Of a DNA stretch of 34,218 nucleotides, positions 15,747 to 24,100 are shown one piece after another. The notes beneath the pieces are model-generated. The model did no database searches, was not told the origin of the DNA, and saw only the letters and a program-made list of their open reading frames with translations. Made by a program: the position numbers and the translations under genes. Position 1 is the first letter of the stretch. Each line of letters opens with the position of its first letter. Source of the stretch: an uncultured Bacteroidales bacterium (GTDB taxonomy: Bacteria; Bacteroidota; Bacteroidia; Bacteroidales; ML635J-15); the NCBI GenBank assembly GCA_937899245.1, contig CALDKB010000011.1:1-34218 (forward strand). The letters run 5' to 3'.

Positions 15747-16964
15747 TTATAGGTATTTTATTGTTGAAAATTTATCTCTGACAAAAATCTCATTGGCAAC
15801 CTCCATGACATCCGCTGCCGTTATCGACTCTATCTGGGCAACAGTCTCCTTGAATGTCTCGGCCTTGCCATAATTCATGTACGACTTCGCCATCGGGAAG
15901 AGCAAGTTTGAATTCGAGTCACTCTCAATAGCCACCTGCCCTATCAGCTGCTTTTTTGCACTCGACAGCTGCAAAACTCCCATTGACTTATTTCTCAGGA
16001 GATCCAGCTCCTTGAAGATCATGTCTAGTGCAAAATCAACCTTCTCGTGTTCCGAGCTGAAGAATATGCTAAACAAGCCAACATCCTGATAGGTAGTGTA
16101 ATTCGACTCTATATTATACGAAAGTCCATGATGCTCACGAAGTTCCATATTCAAACGAGAATTCATTCCAGGGCCCGCAAGAATGTTCGACACAAGGAAC
16201 ATCGGCACACGTTTAGGGTCGCTGTACGAATAGCAGTAGTTGCCTAAAATAGTATTTGCCTGCGAACACTTTTTCTTGACAACCTTGTCGAACTGAACCC
16301 TTTGCGAAAACGCCTGCCGTTCAAAATTTCGGATTCTTGCTGCATTTCGCCCAAAATATTTCTCGCATATTCGAATCAGCTTCGAAAACTCTATATCGCC
16401 TATCGAGCAGAAAACCAATTCGTTGGTATTGTATTTTTCCTTTGTAAACGCAAGAAAATCTTCTGTGCGGAATTTCTCTATCGACTTTTTTGTCCCCAAA
16501 ATGTTATGTCCTAACGGATGATTTGGAAACATGGCAATCTCAAACTCATCAAAGATATTTTCAGAAGGATTGTCCTTGTAGGTATTTATCTCGTCAACAA
16601 TTACATCACACTCCTTCTCTATTTCCTTCTGCGGGAACACGGAATTGAAAATCACATCATTTATAAGTTCAACCGCCCTTTCGTAAAATTCGACCAGAAA
16701 ACTTGCCGAAACGCAAGTCTCCTCCTTGGTTGTATAAGCGTCAACCTCGCCACCTACCGACTCCATCCGGTTTAGCAGGTGATAGGCCTTACGCTTTTCT
16801 GTCCCCTTGAAAAGCATGTGCTCCGTAAAATGGGCTATTCCTGTCTGACGTTCGCTCTCATCTCGCGTACCTGTATTTAGAAGAACACAGCAATGTGCAA
16901 CTTCCGACTTCACACGTTTATGAATTACGCGAATTCCATTATTTAAAGTAAATGTTTCGTACAC
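15747..16964 (-). CDS. M16-family zinc metallopeptidase
   Basis: A processing-protease-like M16 protein. The inverted zinc motif HFTEH appears in GIAHFTEHMLFKGT, with the downstream Glu about 75 residues later (VIVDEINTYKDNPSENIFDE). The C-terminal inactive-like M16 half is present (AGPGMNSRLNMELREHHGLSY). No signal peptide is visible. The frame extends to a TTG at 16985, but that codon lies inside the predicted -7 box. I therefore place the start at the GTG at 16962-16964, giving MYETFTLNNGIRVIHK, a typical M16 N-terminus. It is co-transcribed with the O-methyltransferase. Confidence 0.88.
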   Translation of the reverse strand: MYETFTLNNGIRVIHKRVKSEVAHCCVLLNTGTRDESERQTGIAHFTEHMLFKGTEKRKAYHLLNRMESVGGEVDAYTTKEETCVSASFLVEFYERAVELINDVIFNSVFPQKEIEKECDVIVDEINTYKDNPSENIFDEFEIAMFPNHPLGHNILGTKKSIEKFRTEDFLAFTKEKYNTNELVFCSIGDIEFSKLIRICEKYFGRNAARIRNFERQAFSQRVQFDKVVKKKCSQANTILGNYCYSYSDPKRVPMFLVSNILAGPGMNSRLNMELREHHGLSYNIESNYTTYQDVGLFSIFFSSEHEKVDFALDMIFKELDLLRNKSMGVLQLSSAKKQLIGQVAIESDSNSNLLFPMAKSYMNYGKAETFKETVAQIESITAADVMEVANEIFVRDKFSTIKYL

Positions 16965-16982
16965 TTCAAAAAATCTTTTGTG

Positions 16983-16990
16983 CAAAAGTA
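16983..16990 (-). promoter_or_regulatory. -7 box of the M16/O-methyltransferase operon
   Basis: On the minus strand this reads TACTTTTG, a full TAnnTTTG match. It leaves only about 10-15 nt of leader before the GTG at 16964. No clear TTG is found at -33. Confidence 0.5.
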
Positions 16991-17127
16991 ATCAATAATC
17001 GCTTATCGGAACCTAAAAATAAATTTCCGGAAGAGTTTTTTTATACTACAACGATTATGTAACACCCTTATATGCAAAGCATAAAAAAATATGTCACAAA
17101 AAATTCCATACTTTTTTCAAAAAAATT

Positions 17128-17157
17128 TTGTCAGTTCAAAAAAACACCGTACTTTTG
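17128..17157 (+). promoter_or_regulatory. tRNA-Phe promoter
   Basis: TTG at 17128-17130 and TACTTTTG at 17150-17157 are spaced by 19 nt, an ideal Bacteroidota promoter 17 nt before the tRNA. Confidence 0.85.
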
Positions 17158-17174
17158 CAACCGCAAATTGAGCT

Positions 17175-17247
17175 GGTACCTTAGCTCAGTTGGTAGAGCA
17201 CAGGACTGAAAATCCTGGTGTCCCTGGTTCAATTCCAGGAGGTACCA
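17175..17247 (+). tRNA. tRNA-Phe (GAA)
   Basis: A 73-nt cloverleaf. Acceptor GGTACCT pairs with AGGTACC. The D-arm has GCTCAGTTGGTAGAGC. The anticodon stem CAGGA/TCCTG encloses loop CTGAAAA with anticodon GAA. The T-arm has GGTTCAATTCC. Discriminator A follows and CCA is not encoded. A promoter precedes it and a terminator follows within 30 nt. Confidence 0.98.
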
Positions 17248-17254
17248 CAAAAGA

Positions 17255-17277
17255 GGTTGCTTCGGCAACCTTTTTTT
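17255..17277 (+). terminator. Terminator after tRNA-Phe
   Basis: GGTTGC and GCAACC pair around the stable TTCG tetraloop, followed by seven T. Confidence 0.95.
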
Positions 17278-17293
17278 ATTTACACATTTGGCA

Positions 17294-17605
17294 ATGAGCG
17301 CTTTACAAATATTCATAGCATACATGCTTTTCATAAACTGCACAGCAGGAATCGTCTTCTATTCCGACAAGCACAAGGCAAAAAAGAACAAGTTCCGTGT
17401 GCCAGAAGCATTTCTGCATCTGCTCGAACTGCTAGGCGGAATCTTTACCATCATCCCAATGATATTCATTATCAGGCATAAGAACAAAAAAATTTCGTAC
17501 AACATCTTCAGCTTTCTCATTCTAATTTTGTGGATATTTTTTTTGTGCGTGCTTGCCCTCCACTCGAATGAAATAATTAACTTTGCCGACCAAATAATAA
17601 AATGA
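17294..17605 (+). CDS. DUF1294 membrane protein
   Basis: A 103-residue inner-membrane protein. Three hydrophobic segments are visible: residues about 3-20, 42-58 and 70-90. The family signature YSDKHKAKKNKFRVPE followed by LLELLGG and IIRHKNKK matches DUF1294, whose function is unknown. I start at the ATG at 17294; a TTG two codons earlier has no advantage. It ends 35 nt before the PorE-like gene, so read-through into that gene is possible, because I see no strong promoter between them. Confidence 0.85.
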   Translation: MSALQIFIAYMLFINCTAGIVFYSDKHKAKKNKFRVPEAFLHLLELLGGIFTIIPMIFIIRHKNKKISYNIFSFLILILWIFFLCVLALHSNEIINFADQIIK

Positions 17606-17640
17606 TTTTTTTTGAGTTTAATTATCGGTAAATAATTGCA

Positions 17641-19623
17641 ATGAACGTACTGAAACATACCATAATTTTCCTCTCCGTGCTTTTAATGTCCGGTGCAATT
17701 TGCGCGCAGGACAAGAAGCTACGCAAAGCCGACGAGTCGTTTGAAGCCGAAGAATACTACAAGGCGATGGAGGAATACACTGCAATACTCAAGAAAATAA
17801 AGGACAAAAACGAAAAAATCGAAATCCAGTACAAGATTGGAGAATGCTATTTCATGGCCGGATACTATAAGAAAGCACGAAGTCCGTTCAAACGTGCCGC
17901 CAAATCCAAGGGCCTTATGACCAAGGCAAAGAACCGTCTTGCCGAAATCGAAATCCAAGAAGGAAACTACGAGGCTGCAATCGATCTCTTCAACGAAGTT
18001 CTGGAAATAAAAAAGGACGACACTATTGCCAACGAAGGACTGAAATCGGCTAACTGGGCGCTCGAACAATACAACCTGCCCACCCGCTGGAATGTTGAAC
18101 GCGCCAAGCAACTTAGCTCAAAGGCCAACGACTTCTGCCCCAGCATCGACGAAAAGGACGGATTCGACCACGTTTATTTCAGCTCCACTAGAGAGGAAGC
18201 TAAAGGTAAGAAACTAAGCGGAATCACCGGCACCAAGTTCTCCGACCTTTTTGTTACAAAACTCGACAGGCACGGAAAATGGGGCGACGTTACCGCTCTC
18301 GACTCCATCAACACGCAATACGACGAAGGCTCTCCTTGTATTTTCGACCAGGGACGCAAGTTCTACTACACATCTTGCATTGCTGAAAAGGGCAAGAATA
18401 CCGGATGCCAGATTTACGAGGCACAAAAAGTTGATGGAGAATGGATGAACCCCAACAACCTGGGCATAGTATCCGACTCCCTGTCGATCGGCCACCCAAC
18501 AGTTTCTCCCGACGGAAATAAGATCTACTTCTCCGCACGCCTTCAAGGCGGTTTTGGCGGCGCCGACATTTGGTATTCCGAAAAAAACGGTTCCTCATGG
18601 TCAGTCCCAAAGAACATGGGCGCTGAAATCAATTCCGACGGCGACGAACTTTTCCCATTTATGCGCAACGACACTACTTTCTTCTACTCAAGCTCAAAGC
18701 ACCCTACTATGGGAGGACTCGACATATTCGTCGCATACAAGGACGACAAAGGACACTGGACTTCCAAGAATATGGGATATCCGTTTAATAGCAACGGTAA
18801 CGATTTCGGAATATATTACTACCATAACGAGGACAAGGGATACCTCACCTCCGACCGCAAAGGTTCAAAGGGCGAAGACATTTACTTCTTCGAAAAACCA
18901 CCTTTAGAATTCAAGCTTAAAGGAATGGTACACGACCTCGACACCAAGGCTATAATCGACTCCAGCCTCATAACCCTTTACGGCAGCGACGGTTCAATGT
19001 TCCGCGACACAATCATCCTTGCAAACAAAAAGGAAACTTTCAACTTCAAACTGAAAACAAAAACCGACTACGTATTTGTTGTAACCAAAGATGGTTATTT
19101 CAACGGAAAGTCAAGATTTACAACCGATTCGCTCGAATTCAACAAAACATTCGAGTACGACATAATGCTCGAATCGCTCAACAAGACCATCGAAATCCCA
19201 AACATTGAATTCGCATTCGGACGCTGGGAACTTACCGAACCATCAAAAGTCATTCTCGACAGCACCGTTAGGATAATGATTGAAAACCCTCATATCGTAA
19301 TTGAACTTTCGGCACACACCGATATGGTCGGATCCGACCAGAGCAACATGGAACTCAGCCAGAAGCGTGCAAATTCGGTTACCACATATTTCGAGTCGAA
19401 AGGAATTCCAGCCGCCAGAATGGTTGCAAAGGGCTACGGCGAAAGCAAGCCGAAAGAAATCACTAAATATGACGCCAAATATCCTTTCCTGCCCAAAGGT
19501 TCGGTACTTAACGAAAACTTCATAAAATCGCTGTCGAAAGAAGAGCAGGAAGCCGCAAACCAGCAGAACCGACGCATTGAAATGCGAGTCCTCTCAAACG
19601 ACTACATCCCTAGCCTCGACTAA
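17641..19623 (+). CDS. porE: PorE-like OmpA-family protein (TPR / WD40-like / regulatory domain / OmpA)
   Basis: A 660-residue periplasmic or outer-membrane-associated protein. Signal peptide is about 1-22 (LLMSGAICAQ). TPR-like helices follow (about 25-150: EAEEYYKAMEEY, YKIGECYFMAGYYKKA, EGNYEAAIDLF). A PD40/WD40-like propeller spans about 165-420, with repeats such as HPTVSPDGNKIYFSA and GLDIFVAYKDD. A carboxypeptidase-regulatory-like beta domain is at about 420-500. The C-terminal OmpA domain (about 520-660) has the peptidoglycan-binding pattern TDMVGSDQSNMELSQKRA. This order and length match PorE of the type IX secretion system, whose OmpA domain tethers the machine to peptidoglycan. Related OmpA proteins of other function exist, so the symbol is tentative. 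A T9SS cargo gene lies 2.6 kb downstream. Confidence 0.85.
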   Translation: MNVLKHTIIFLSVLLMSGAICAQDKKLRKADESFEAEEYYKAMEEYTAILKKIKDKNEKIEIQYKIGECYFMAGYYKKARSPFKRAAKSKGLMTKAKNRLAEIEIQEGNYEAAIDLFNEVLEIKKDDTIANEGLKSANWALEQYNLPTRWNVERAKQLSSKANDFCPSIDEKDGFDHVYFSSTREEAKGKKLSGITGTKFSDLFVTKLDRHGKWGDVTALDSINTQYDEGSPCIFDQGRKFYYTSCIAEKGKNTGCQIYEAQKVDGEWMNPNNLGIVSDSLSIGHPTVSPDGNKIYFSARLQGGFGGADIWYSEKNGSSWSVPKNMGAEINSDGDELFPFMRNDTTFFYSSSKHPTMGGLDIFVAYKDDKGHWTSKNMGYPFNSNGNDFGIYYYHNEDKGYLTSDRKGSKGEDIYFFEKPPLEFKLKGMVHDLDTKAIIDSSLITLYGSDGSMFRDTIILANKKETFNFKLKTKTDYVFVVTKDGYFNGKSRFTTDSLEFNKTFEYDIMLESLNKTIEIPNIEFAFGRWELTEPSKVILDSTVRIMIENPHIVIELSAHTDMVGSDQSNMELSQKRANSVTTYFESKGIPAARMVAKGYGESKPKEITKYDAKYPFLPKGSVLNENFIKSLSKEEQEAANQQNRRIEMRVLSNDYIPSLD

Positions 19624-19839
19624 GCCTACGGCTCCACATATTTGGCTGGCAAACAGCCGGCACCAAGCAAATATTATTGGCATTAAATTTCCACAACCCA
19701 GCAACTTCTCACAACAAAAAAATAAGCGGAAACTGATCCGCCTAAAATTTTACTACTGGAAAAATCAAAAAAAAAGAGCGACACTCAACAATAAACGAAA
19801 CCGCAACTCGTTATTACATCAAACAAAAACAAATTGCCT

Positions 19840-20010
19840 ATGACAGATGTCTACATGTACTTTTATTCAATCAACACAAACGCAAAGGACACAACAGAAG
19901 AAACACTCATAGATTTCAACGCAATGGCAGATTTTGAAAGGACATTGGCCCTTCTGCCCGAAATCAGTCCAAGCGATATGGTTGTAAAGAGAATATTGGA
20001 GCTTGCGTAA
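19840..20010 (+). CDS. Small conserved-looking protein, 56 residues
   Basis: ATG at 19840 opens a frame encoding MTDVYMYFYSINTNAK, then an acidic middle, and ending LLPEISPSDMVVKRILELA before TAA. Its composition (DFNAMADFERTLALLPEI) is balanced and protein-like. A good terminator follows 35 nt after the stop, which supports a real gene. No signal peptide or membrane segment is present. I do not recognise a family. The 216 nt before it (19624-19839) is AT-rich with no other gene that I can support. Confidence 0.6.
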   Translation: MTDVYMYFYSINTNAKDTTEETLIDFNAMADFERTLALLPEISPSDMVVKRILELA

Positions 20011-20044
20011 GCGCGAATGATGGAAAAAGTTCCAATAAGGAAGG

Positions 20045-20072
20045 TGGCGAAAATATCGCCATTTTCTTTTTT
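20045..20072 (+). terminator. Intrinsic terminator
   Basis: TGGCGA (20045-20050) pairs with TCGCCA (20056-20061) around AAATA, followed by TTTTCTTTTTT. It ends the small gene at 19840. Confidence 0.8.
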
Positions 20073-20088
20073 GATTAATACAGAACTC

Positions 20089-20119
20089 TTGAATCTTAAA
20101 AACAAATAAACTATTTTTG
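20089..20119 (+). promoter_or_regulatory. Promoter of the aminotransferase operon
   Basis: TTG at 20089-20091 and TATTTTTG at 20112-20119 are spaced by 20 nt. The -7 box excludes the TTG codon at 20117 as a start and leaves a leader of about 10-20 nt. Confidence 0.75.
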
Positions 20120-20134
20120 CAAAAAACAAACATC

Positions 20135-21259
20135 ATGATACAGATGGTCGACCTCAAGTCTCAGTACTTGAAAATAAAGGACGAAATTGACAGCGGAATA
20201 GCAAGAGTCATTGACAATACCGAATTCATAAACGGCTCTGATGTAAAAGAATTACGCAAGGAGCTCGCCGAATATCTCAATGTCAGAAATGTCATTACCT
20301 GCGGCAACGGCACCGACGCATTACAGATTGCACTTATGGCGCTTGGGCTTCAGCCAGGAGACGAAGTCATTTCCACCGATTTCACTTTCATTGCCACTGT
20401 TGAGACCATCGCACTGCTTCGACTTACCCCTGTAATGGTCGACGTCGACCCTGAAACCTACCTTATCAATCCAGACGAAATCGAAAAGGCAATCACGCCT
20501 CGCACAAAAGCTATCATTCCTGTTCATCTTTTCGGTCAATGCGCCGACATGGAAAGGATAATGGACATTGCAAACCGCCACAACCTATATGTCATCGAGG
20601 ACTCCGCTCAAGCAATAGGCAGCGACTTTCATTTTTCCGACGGAAGCATAAGGAAAGCCGGAACAATAGGCCACATTGGATGCACATCGTTCTTCCCGTC
20701 GAAAAACCTCGGATGCTATGGCGACGGCGGAGCTATTTTCACAAACGACGACCTCATTGCCGAGAAAATCAACTCCATCGTCAATCACGGAATGAAAATC
20801 CGTTACCACCACGACATCATCGGCGTAAACTCTCGTCTAGACACAATACAGGCTGTAGTGCTTCGCGCAAAACTTCCTCATCTCGACGAATACAACAACG
20901 CACGCAGAAAAGCTGCCGACTTCTACGACAATGCTTTTGCTTGCTGCTCAAAAATATCTACACCGAAACGCGCAGAAAAGACAACACACACGTTCCACCA
21001 ATACGTCATCAGACTAAACAATGTAGACAGGACCGCCCTAATGGAACATCTTAAAAGCAAGGGAATTGCATCTGCAATATACTACCCCGTCCCGCTGCAT
21101 AGGCAAAAGGCGTTTCAAGGTTTTAAATACGACCAAAATGCCTTCCCTGTCACCGACAAACTTTGCGAATCTGTTATTGCACTGCCAATGAACACCGAAC
21201 TCGACGAGAAAACCCTTAAGACTATTACCGACGCAGTCCTCGAATTTGTAAATGTATGA
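20135..21259 (+). CDS. DegT/DnrJ/EryC1 sugar aminotransferase (WbpE-like)
   Basis: A 374-residue PLP-dependent aminotransferase that acts on nucleotide-bound keto-sugars. The PLP lysine is K190 in FFPSKNLGCYGDGGA. The ring-stacking region is EDSAQAIG with D156. GNGTDALQIALMAL near 57-70 binds phosphate. The fold and length (about 370) are those of WbpE/WlbC enzymes making UDP-GlcNAc3NA-type sugars. In Porphyromonas gingivalis a homologue (PorR) supplies the sugar for anionic LPS that anchors T9SS cargo; that role here is inference. The start is ATG at 20135, with an internal ATG at 20144 as alternative. The stop overlaps the next start (ATGA). Confidence 0.9.
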   Translation: MIQMVDLKSQYLKIKDEIDSGIARVIDNTEFINGSDVKELRKELAEYLNVRNVITCGNGTDALQIALMALGLQPGDEVISTDFTFIATVETIALLRLTPVMVDVDPETYLINPDEIEKAITPRTKAIIPVHLFGQCADMERIMDIANRHNLYVIEDSAQAIGSDFHFSDGSIRKAGTIGHIGCTSFFPSKNLGCYGDGGAIFTNDDLIAEKINSIVNHGMKIRYHHDIIGVNSRLDTIQAVVLRAKLPHLDEYNNARRKAADFYDNAFACCSKISTPKRAEKTTHTFHQYVIRLNNVDRTALMEHLKSKGIASAIYYPVPLHRQKAFQGFKYDQNAFPVTDKLCESVIALPMNTELDEKTLKTITDAVLEFVNV

Positions 21260-22074
21260 GATGTGCAACCGCAATATTGATTTTCGCCAGTTTGGTGCTG
21301 TTCAGCATAAAGGCCGCCGGACAGTTCGTAAAAATGGACGATCGTGTAATTATTGCGGGATATGTCATCGATGATTCCGACAAGAAACCATTGGTTTACA
21401 CCAACATATCGATAAGGCACAGGCGCGAAGGAACAATTAGCGACACTGCCGGCTATTTTGCAATATCGGCAATGATGTACGACACAATTCGCTTTTCCAT
21501 GCTAGGCTACGAACGTAAATTTGTCGTTGTTGACGACAAGGCCGTCGACAACGACGAACCGCTGATGGTATACCTGAAGCCCGAAACCTACCTATTGCCG
21601 ACAGTCGACATATTCGAATGGCGATACAACCAGCTGAAATACGAAGTAAAGACAATGAATCTGCCCGACGACGACTATACATACGCTCTGCAAAACTTTC
21701 CCGTCAAGCAGAAGGCAATTAGCTTCTACAACAATACGCCAAGCACCGGAGCCGGATTCACATTTAGCCCGATTACAGCTCTTTATGAAGCTTTCAGCAA
21801 GGAAGGAAAGGAAAAACGCAAGCTCGCCGAACTGCAGGAAAAAGATTACATAAACTCCTTGATAGAAGAGCGAATAACAACCAGACAAATCATGGACCTG
21901 ACTGGCATGTCGGAGGCCGAGACATACAAGTTCATAGACTGGTGCAACTTCTCCGCCGAGTTTATCAAAAGCATGAACGCATACTACTTCATACTGGTTG
22001 TCAAACACAAGGCCGAACAATACCTCAAGACTCACCGCAACGACAACAACGGTAAAATTTACCTGCAAGACTAA
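21256..22074 (+). CDS. Secreted protein with carboxypeptidase-regulatory-like domain
   Basis: A 272-residue protein. The signal peptide spans 1-22 (ATAILIFASLVLFSIKAAGQ). Residues about 30-115 form a CarboxypepD_reg-like beta domain (VIIAGYVIDDSDKKPLVYTN, GTISDTAGYFAIS, IRFSMLGYERK). The rest is mainly helical and charged (KEGKEKRKLAELQEKDYI) and has no family that I recognise. It overlaps the aminotransferase by 4 nt (ATGA), so the two are translationally coupled. Proteins of this type are common in Bacteroidota envelopes. No TonB-barrel follows the domain, so it is not a SusC-type transporter. Confidence 0.85.
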   Translation: MRCATAILIFASLVLFSIKAAGQFVKMDDRVIIAGYVIDDSDKKPLVYTNISIRHRREGTISDTAGYFAISAMMYDTIRFSMLGYERKFVVVDDKAVDNDEPLMVYLKPETYLLPTVDIFEWRYNQLKYEVKTMNLPDDDYTYALQNFPVKQKAISFYNNTPSTGAGFTFSPITALYEAFSKEGKEKRKLAELQEKDYINSLIEERITTRQIMDLTGMSEAETYKFIDWCNFSAEFIKSMNAYYFILVVKHKAEQYLKTHRNDNNGKIYLQD

Positions 22075-22086
22075 ACAACGGATTTG

Positions 22087-22113
22087 CTAACAGCCAAAAA
22101 ACCAACCTGTTAG
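22087..22113 (+). terminator. Weak inverted repeat after the operon
   Basis: CTAACAG (22087-22093) and CTGTTAG (22107-22113) can pair around 13 nt. The sequence after it (TAATATT) is not a proper T-run, so termination is uncertain. Confidence 0.3.
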
Positions 22114-22130
22114 TAATATTAGACCATAAA

Positions 22131-22162
22131 TTTGCAGACTAACAAAAAAATCAGTACCTTTG
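22131..22162 (+). promoter_or_regulatory. Promoter of the T9SS cargo gene
   Basis: TTTG at 22131-22134 and TACCTTTG at 22155-22162 are 20 nt apart, 33 nt before the ATG at 22196. Confidence 0.8.
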
Positions 22163-22195
22163 TAGCTATATAACATTGTCAATAACAATTGCTTT

Positions 22196-24085
22196 ATGAA
22201 TAGAATTTATACAATTATCATGACAATAGCAGCAATGCTTTTAATGTCATTATCAGCAACTTCGCAACAAGTTGTTAACGAAAATTTCGAATCTTACGAT
22301 GCTGGCGCATACATGGCAACAGCAAACCCTACCCAATGGGAAGCTTGGGGATCTGGTGTTTTAGGTGGACTTGTTAGCACAGAACAAGCACACAATGGCA
22401 ACAATTCCATGAAGGTATACATCAACGGCAGCACAGAAACCGACGTTGTATTGAAAATGAACGACCTTACAACAGGACGTTACAGAGTTGAATTTTACAT
22501 GTATGTTCCAAGTGGCAAAACCGGATACTACAACATGCTTCAGGATTTCAACGGAAGCAACTCGCTATGGGGCATCCAGTTGACTTTCAACAACGGAACA
22601 GTTTCTATCGACGCTAACGGCTCAACGTATTCTCACCCGTACACCGAAAACGGTTGGACAAAAATCCAGCACTTCATCGACCTCGACAACGACTGGATTG
22701 ATTTCTACCTCGACGACGAAATCGTCATCTCATATCAGTGGAGCAAGGGAACAAATGGTGACGGAACAATGTGCAAACTCGACGCTATTGACTTCTACTC
22801 ACACACCAACAACAACCAAGCAGGTCTTTACTACATCGACGACCTTGTAGTTGAAGAAGCTCCAGCACCAGAAGCTCCAACAAACCTTACAGCAACAGTT
22901 CAGAACGAAAACGACGTTGAGTTGAGCTGGACAGGCGTTGAAAACGAAAACTTGGTTTACTACTCTATTTCTCGTGAAGGCGAAGAAATAGCAACAACAA
23001 CCGAAACATCATTTACCGACGCTCACCTCTACCCTATGACTTACAACTACCAGGTTCGTGCATACTGCGGAACTGCTATAGGATACTCGGCAGCTTCTAA
23101 CAATGCACAGGCCATTATCGAAGGCGGTGTTGAAAGAGAACATGTACTTATCGAAGCTTTCTCATATAAGTCTTGCGGATATTGTCCTTACGCAGCCAAA
23201 GCTCTCGACCAGCTCGAAGCTGAAGGCAACCTCGACATTATCGTTCTCGACCACCATATCTCAGACACATACGGATATACACAATCAGCAAACAGATTCC
23301 AATACTGGGCTGGAAAGAACAACATTTTCGATCAGCTATACGATTTCTCCGGCACTCCATCAATGGTTTATGACGGATATTTGGGAATGGGCGGTCTTTA
23401 CTCTCAGAACAATACTGAAGAAAAAGAATACATCACTACTTTCTACAACTACGTTAAGAACATCAATTCCATCTACAATTTGACTGCTGATTTTGCACAG
23501 ACTGAAGCAGGCAGCAGAACTTTCAATCTTAACGTAACAGCTGAAAAACTTTCCGAATACTTCGGTGACGACCAAATTACAATCATTGCAGCATTATGCG
23601 AGGACATTAACTACAACTGGGGTGTTGCAGGCAAGATCAACAACCTTGTACGTGTTTTATACCCCGACTACAACGGAACTGTTGCTACATTCGACAGTGA
23701 AAACCGCTTCTCAACCAATTTCACAATTACCGTGTCAGACAACTACGACATTTCAAAGTGCAAGGTTGTTGTTTGGGTTGAAAACCACACTGAAGGCCGC
23801 GTAATGCAGTCGATTCGCTTCAATGTTAGCGATTACTACGTAACAGGTATCGAAGAAGAAAACTGCGCTATCAACGTATTCCCGAACCCATCAAATGGTA
23901 TTTTCACTGTTGAAGGCAATATCGAAAGCTACGAAATCTACGATGTAGCAGGAAAGCTTGTAATGCAGGAAAACGCTAACACCAACAACACTACAATCGA
24001 CCTAAGCAACTACGCCAAGGGCATATACACAATGAAAACTCTTGCTGGCAACAATGTAAAGGTTAGCAAACTTATAGTTGAATAA
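22196..24085 (+). CDS. Type IX secreted protein: ConA/LamG-like, FN3, thioredoxin-like, sorting domain
   Basis: A 629-residue exported protein. Signal peptide is about 1-24 (AAMLLMSLSATSQQ). A ConA/LamG-like beta-sandwich follows (about 25-220: ENFESYDAG, GRYRVEFYMYVPSGKTGYYN). Next is a fibronectin type III domain (about 225-308: APTNLTATVQNENDVELSW). An Omp28-like thioredoxin-fold domain (about 312-545) carries a CGYC motif at 327-330. The C-terminal type A T9SS sorting domain (about 560-629) has INVFPNPSNGIFTVEG and GKLVMQENA and ends ISKL-like (VSKLIVE). It should be exported across the outer membrane by T9SS and anchored or released after sorting-domain removal. The intact CXXC suggests redox or disulfide activity at the surface (inferred). 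sufS follows 15 nt later. Confidence 0.9.
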   Translation: MNRIYTIIMTIAAMLLMSLSATSQQVVNENFESYDAGAYMATANPTQWEAWGSGVLGGLVSTEQAHNGNNSMKVYINGSTETDVVLKMNDLTTGRYRVEFYMYVPSGKTGYYNMLQDFNGSNSLWGIQLTFNNGTVSIDANGSTYSHPYTENGWTKIQHFIDLDNDWIDFYLDDEIVISYQWSKGTNGDGTMCKLDAIDFYSHTNNNQAGLYYIDDLVVEEAPAPEAPTNLTATVQNENDVELSWTGVENENLVYYSISREGEEIATTTETSFTDAHLYPMTYNYQVRAYCGTAIGYSAASNNAQAIIEGGVEREHVLIEAFSYKSCGYCPYAAKALDQLEAEGNLDIIVLDHHISDTYGYTQSANRFQYWAGKNNIFDQLYDFSGTPSMVYDGYLGMGGLYSQNNTEEKEYITTFYNYVKNINSIYNLTADFAQTEAGSRTFNLNVTAEKLSEYFGDDQITIIAALCEDINYNWGVAGKINNLVRVLYPDYNGTVATFDSENRFSTNFTITVSDNYDISKCKVVVWVENHTEGRVMQSIRFNVSDYYVTGIEEENCAINVFPNPSNGIFTVEGNIESYEIYDVAGKLVMQENANTNNTTIDLSNYAKGIYTMKTLAGNNVKVSKLIVE

Positions 24086-24100
24086 TTTAAATTTTAGAAC

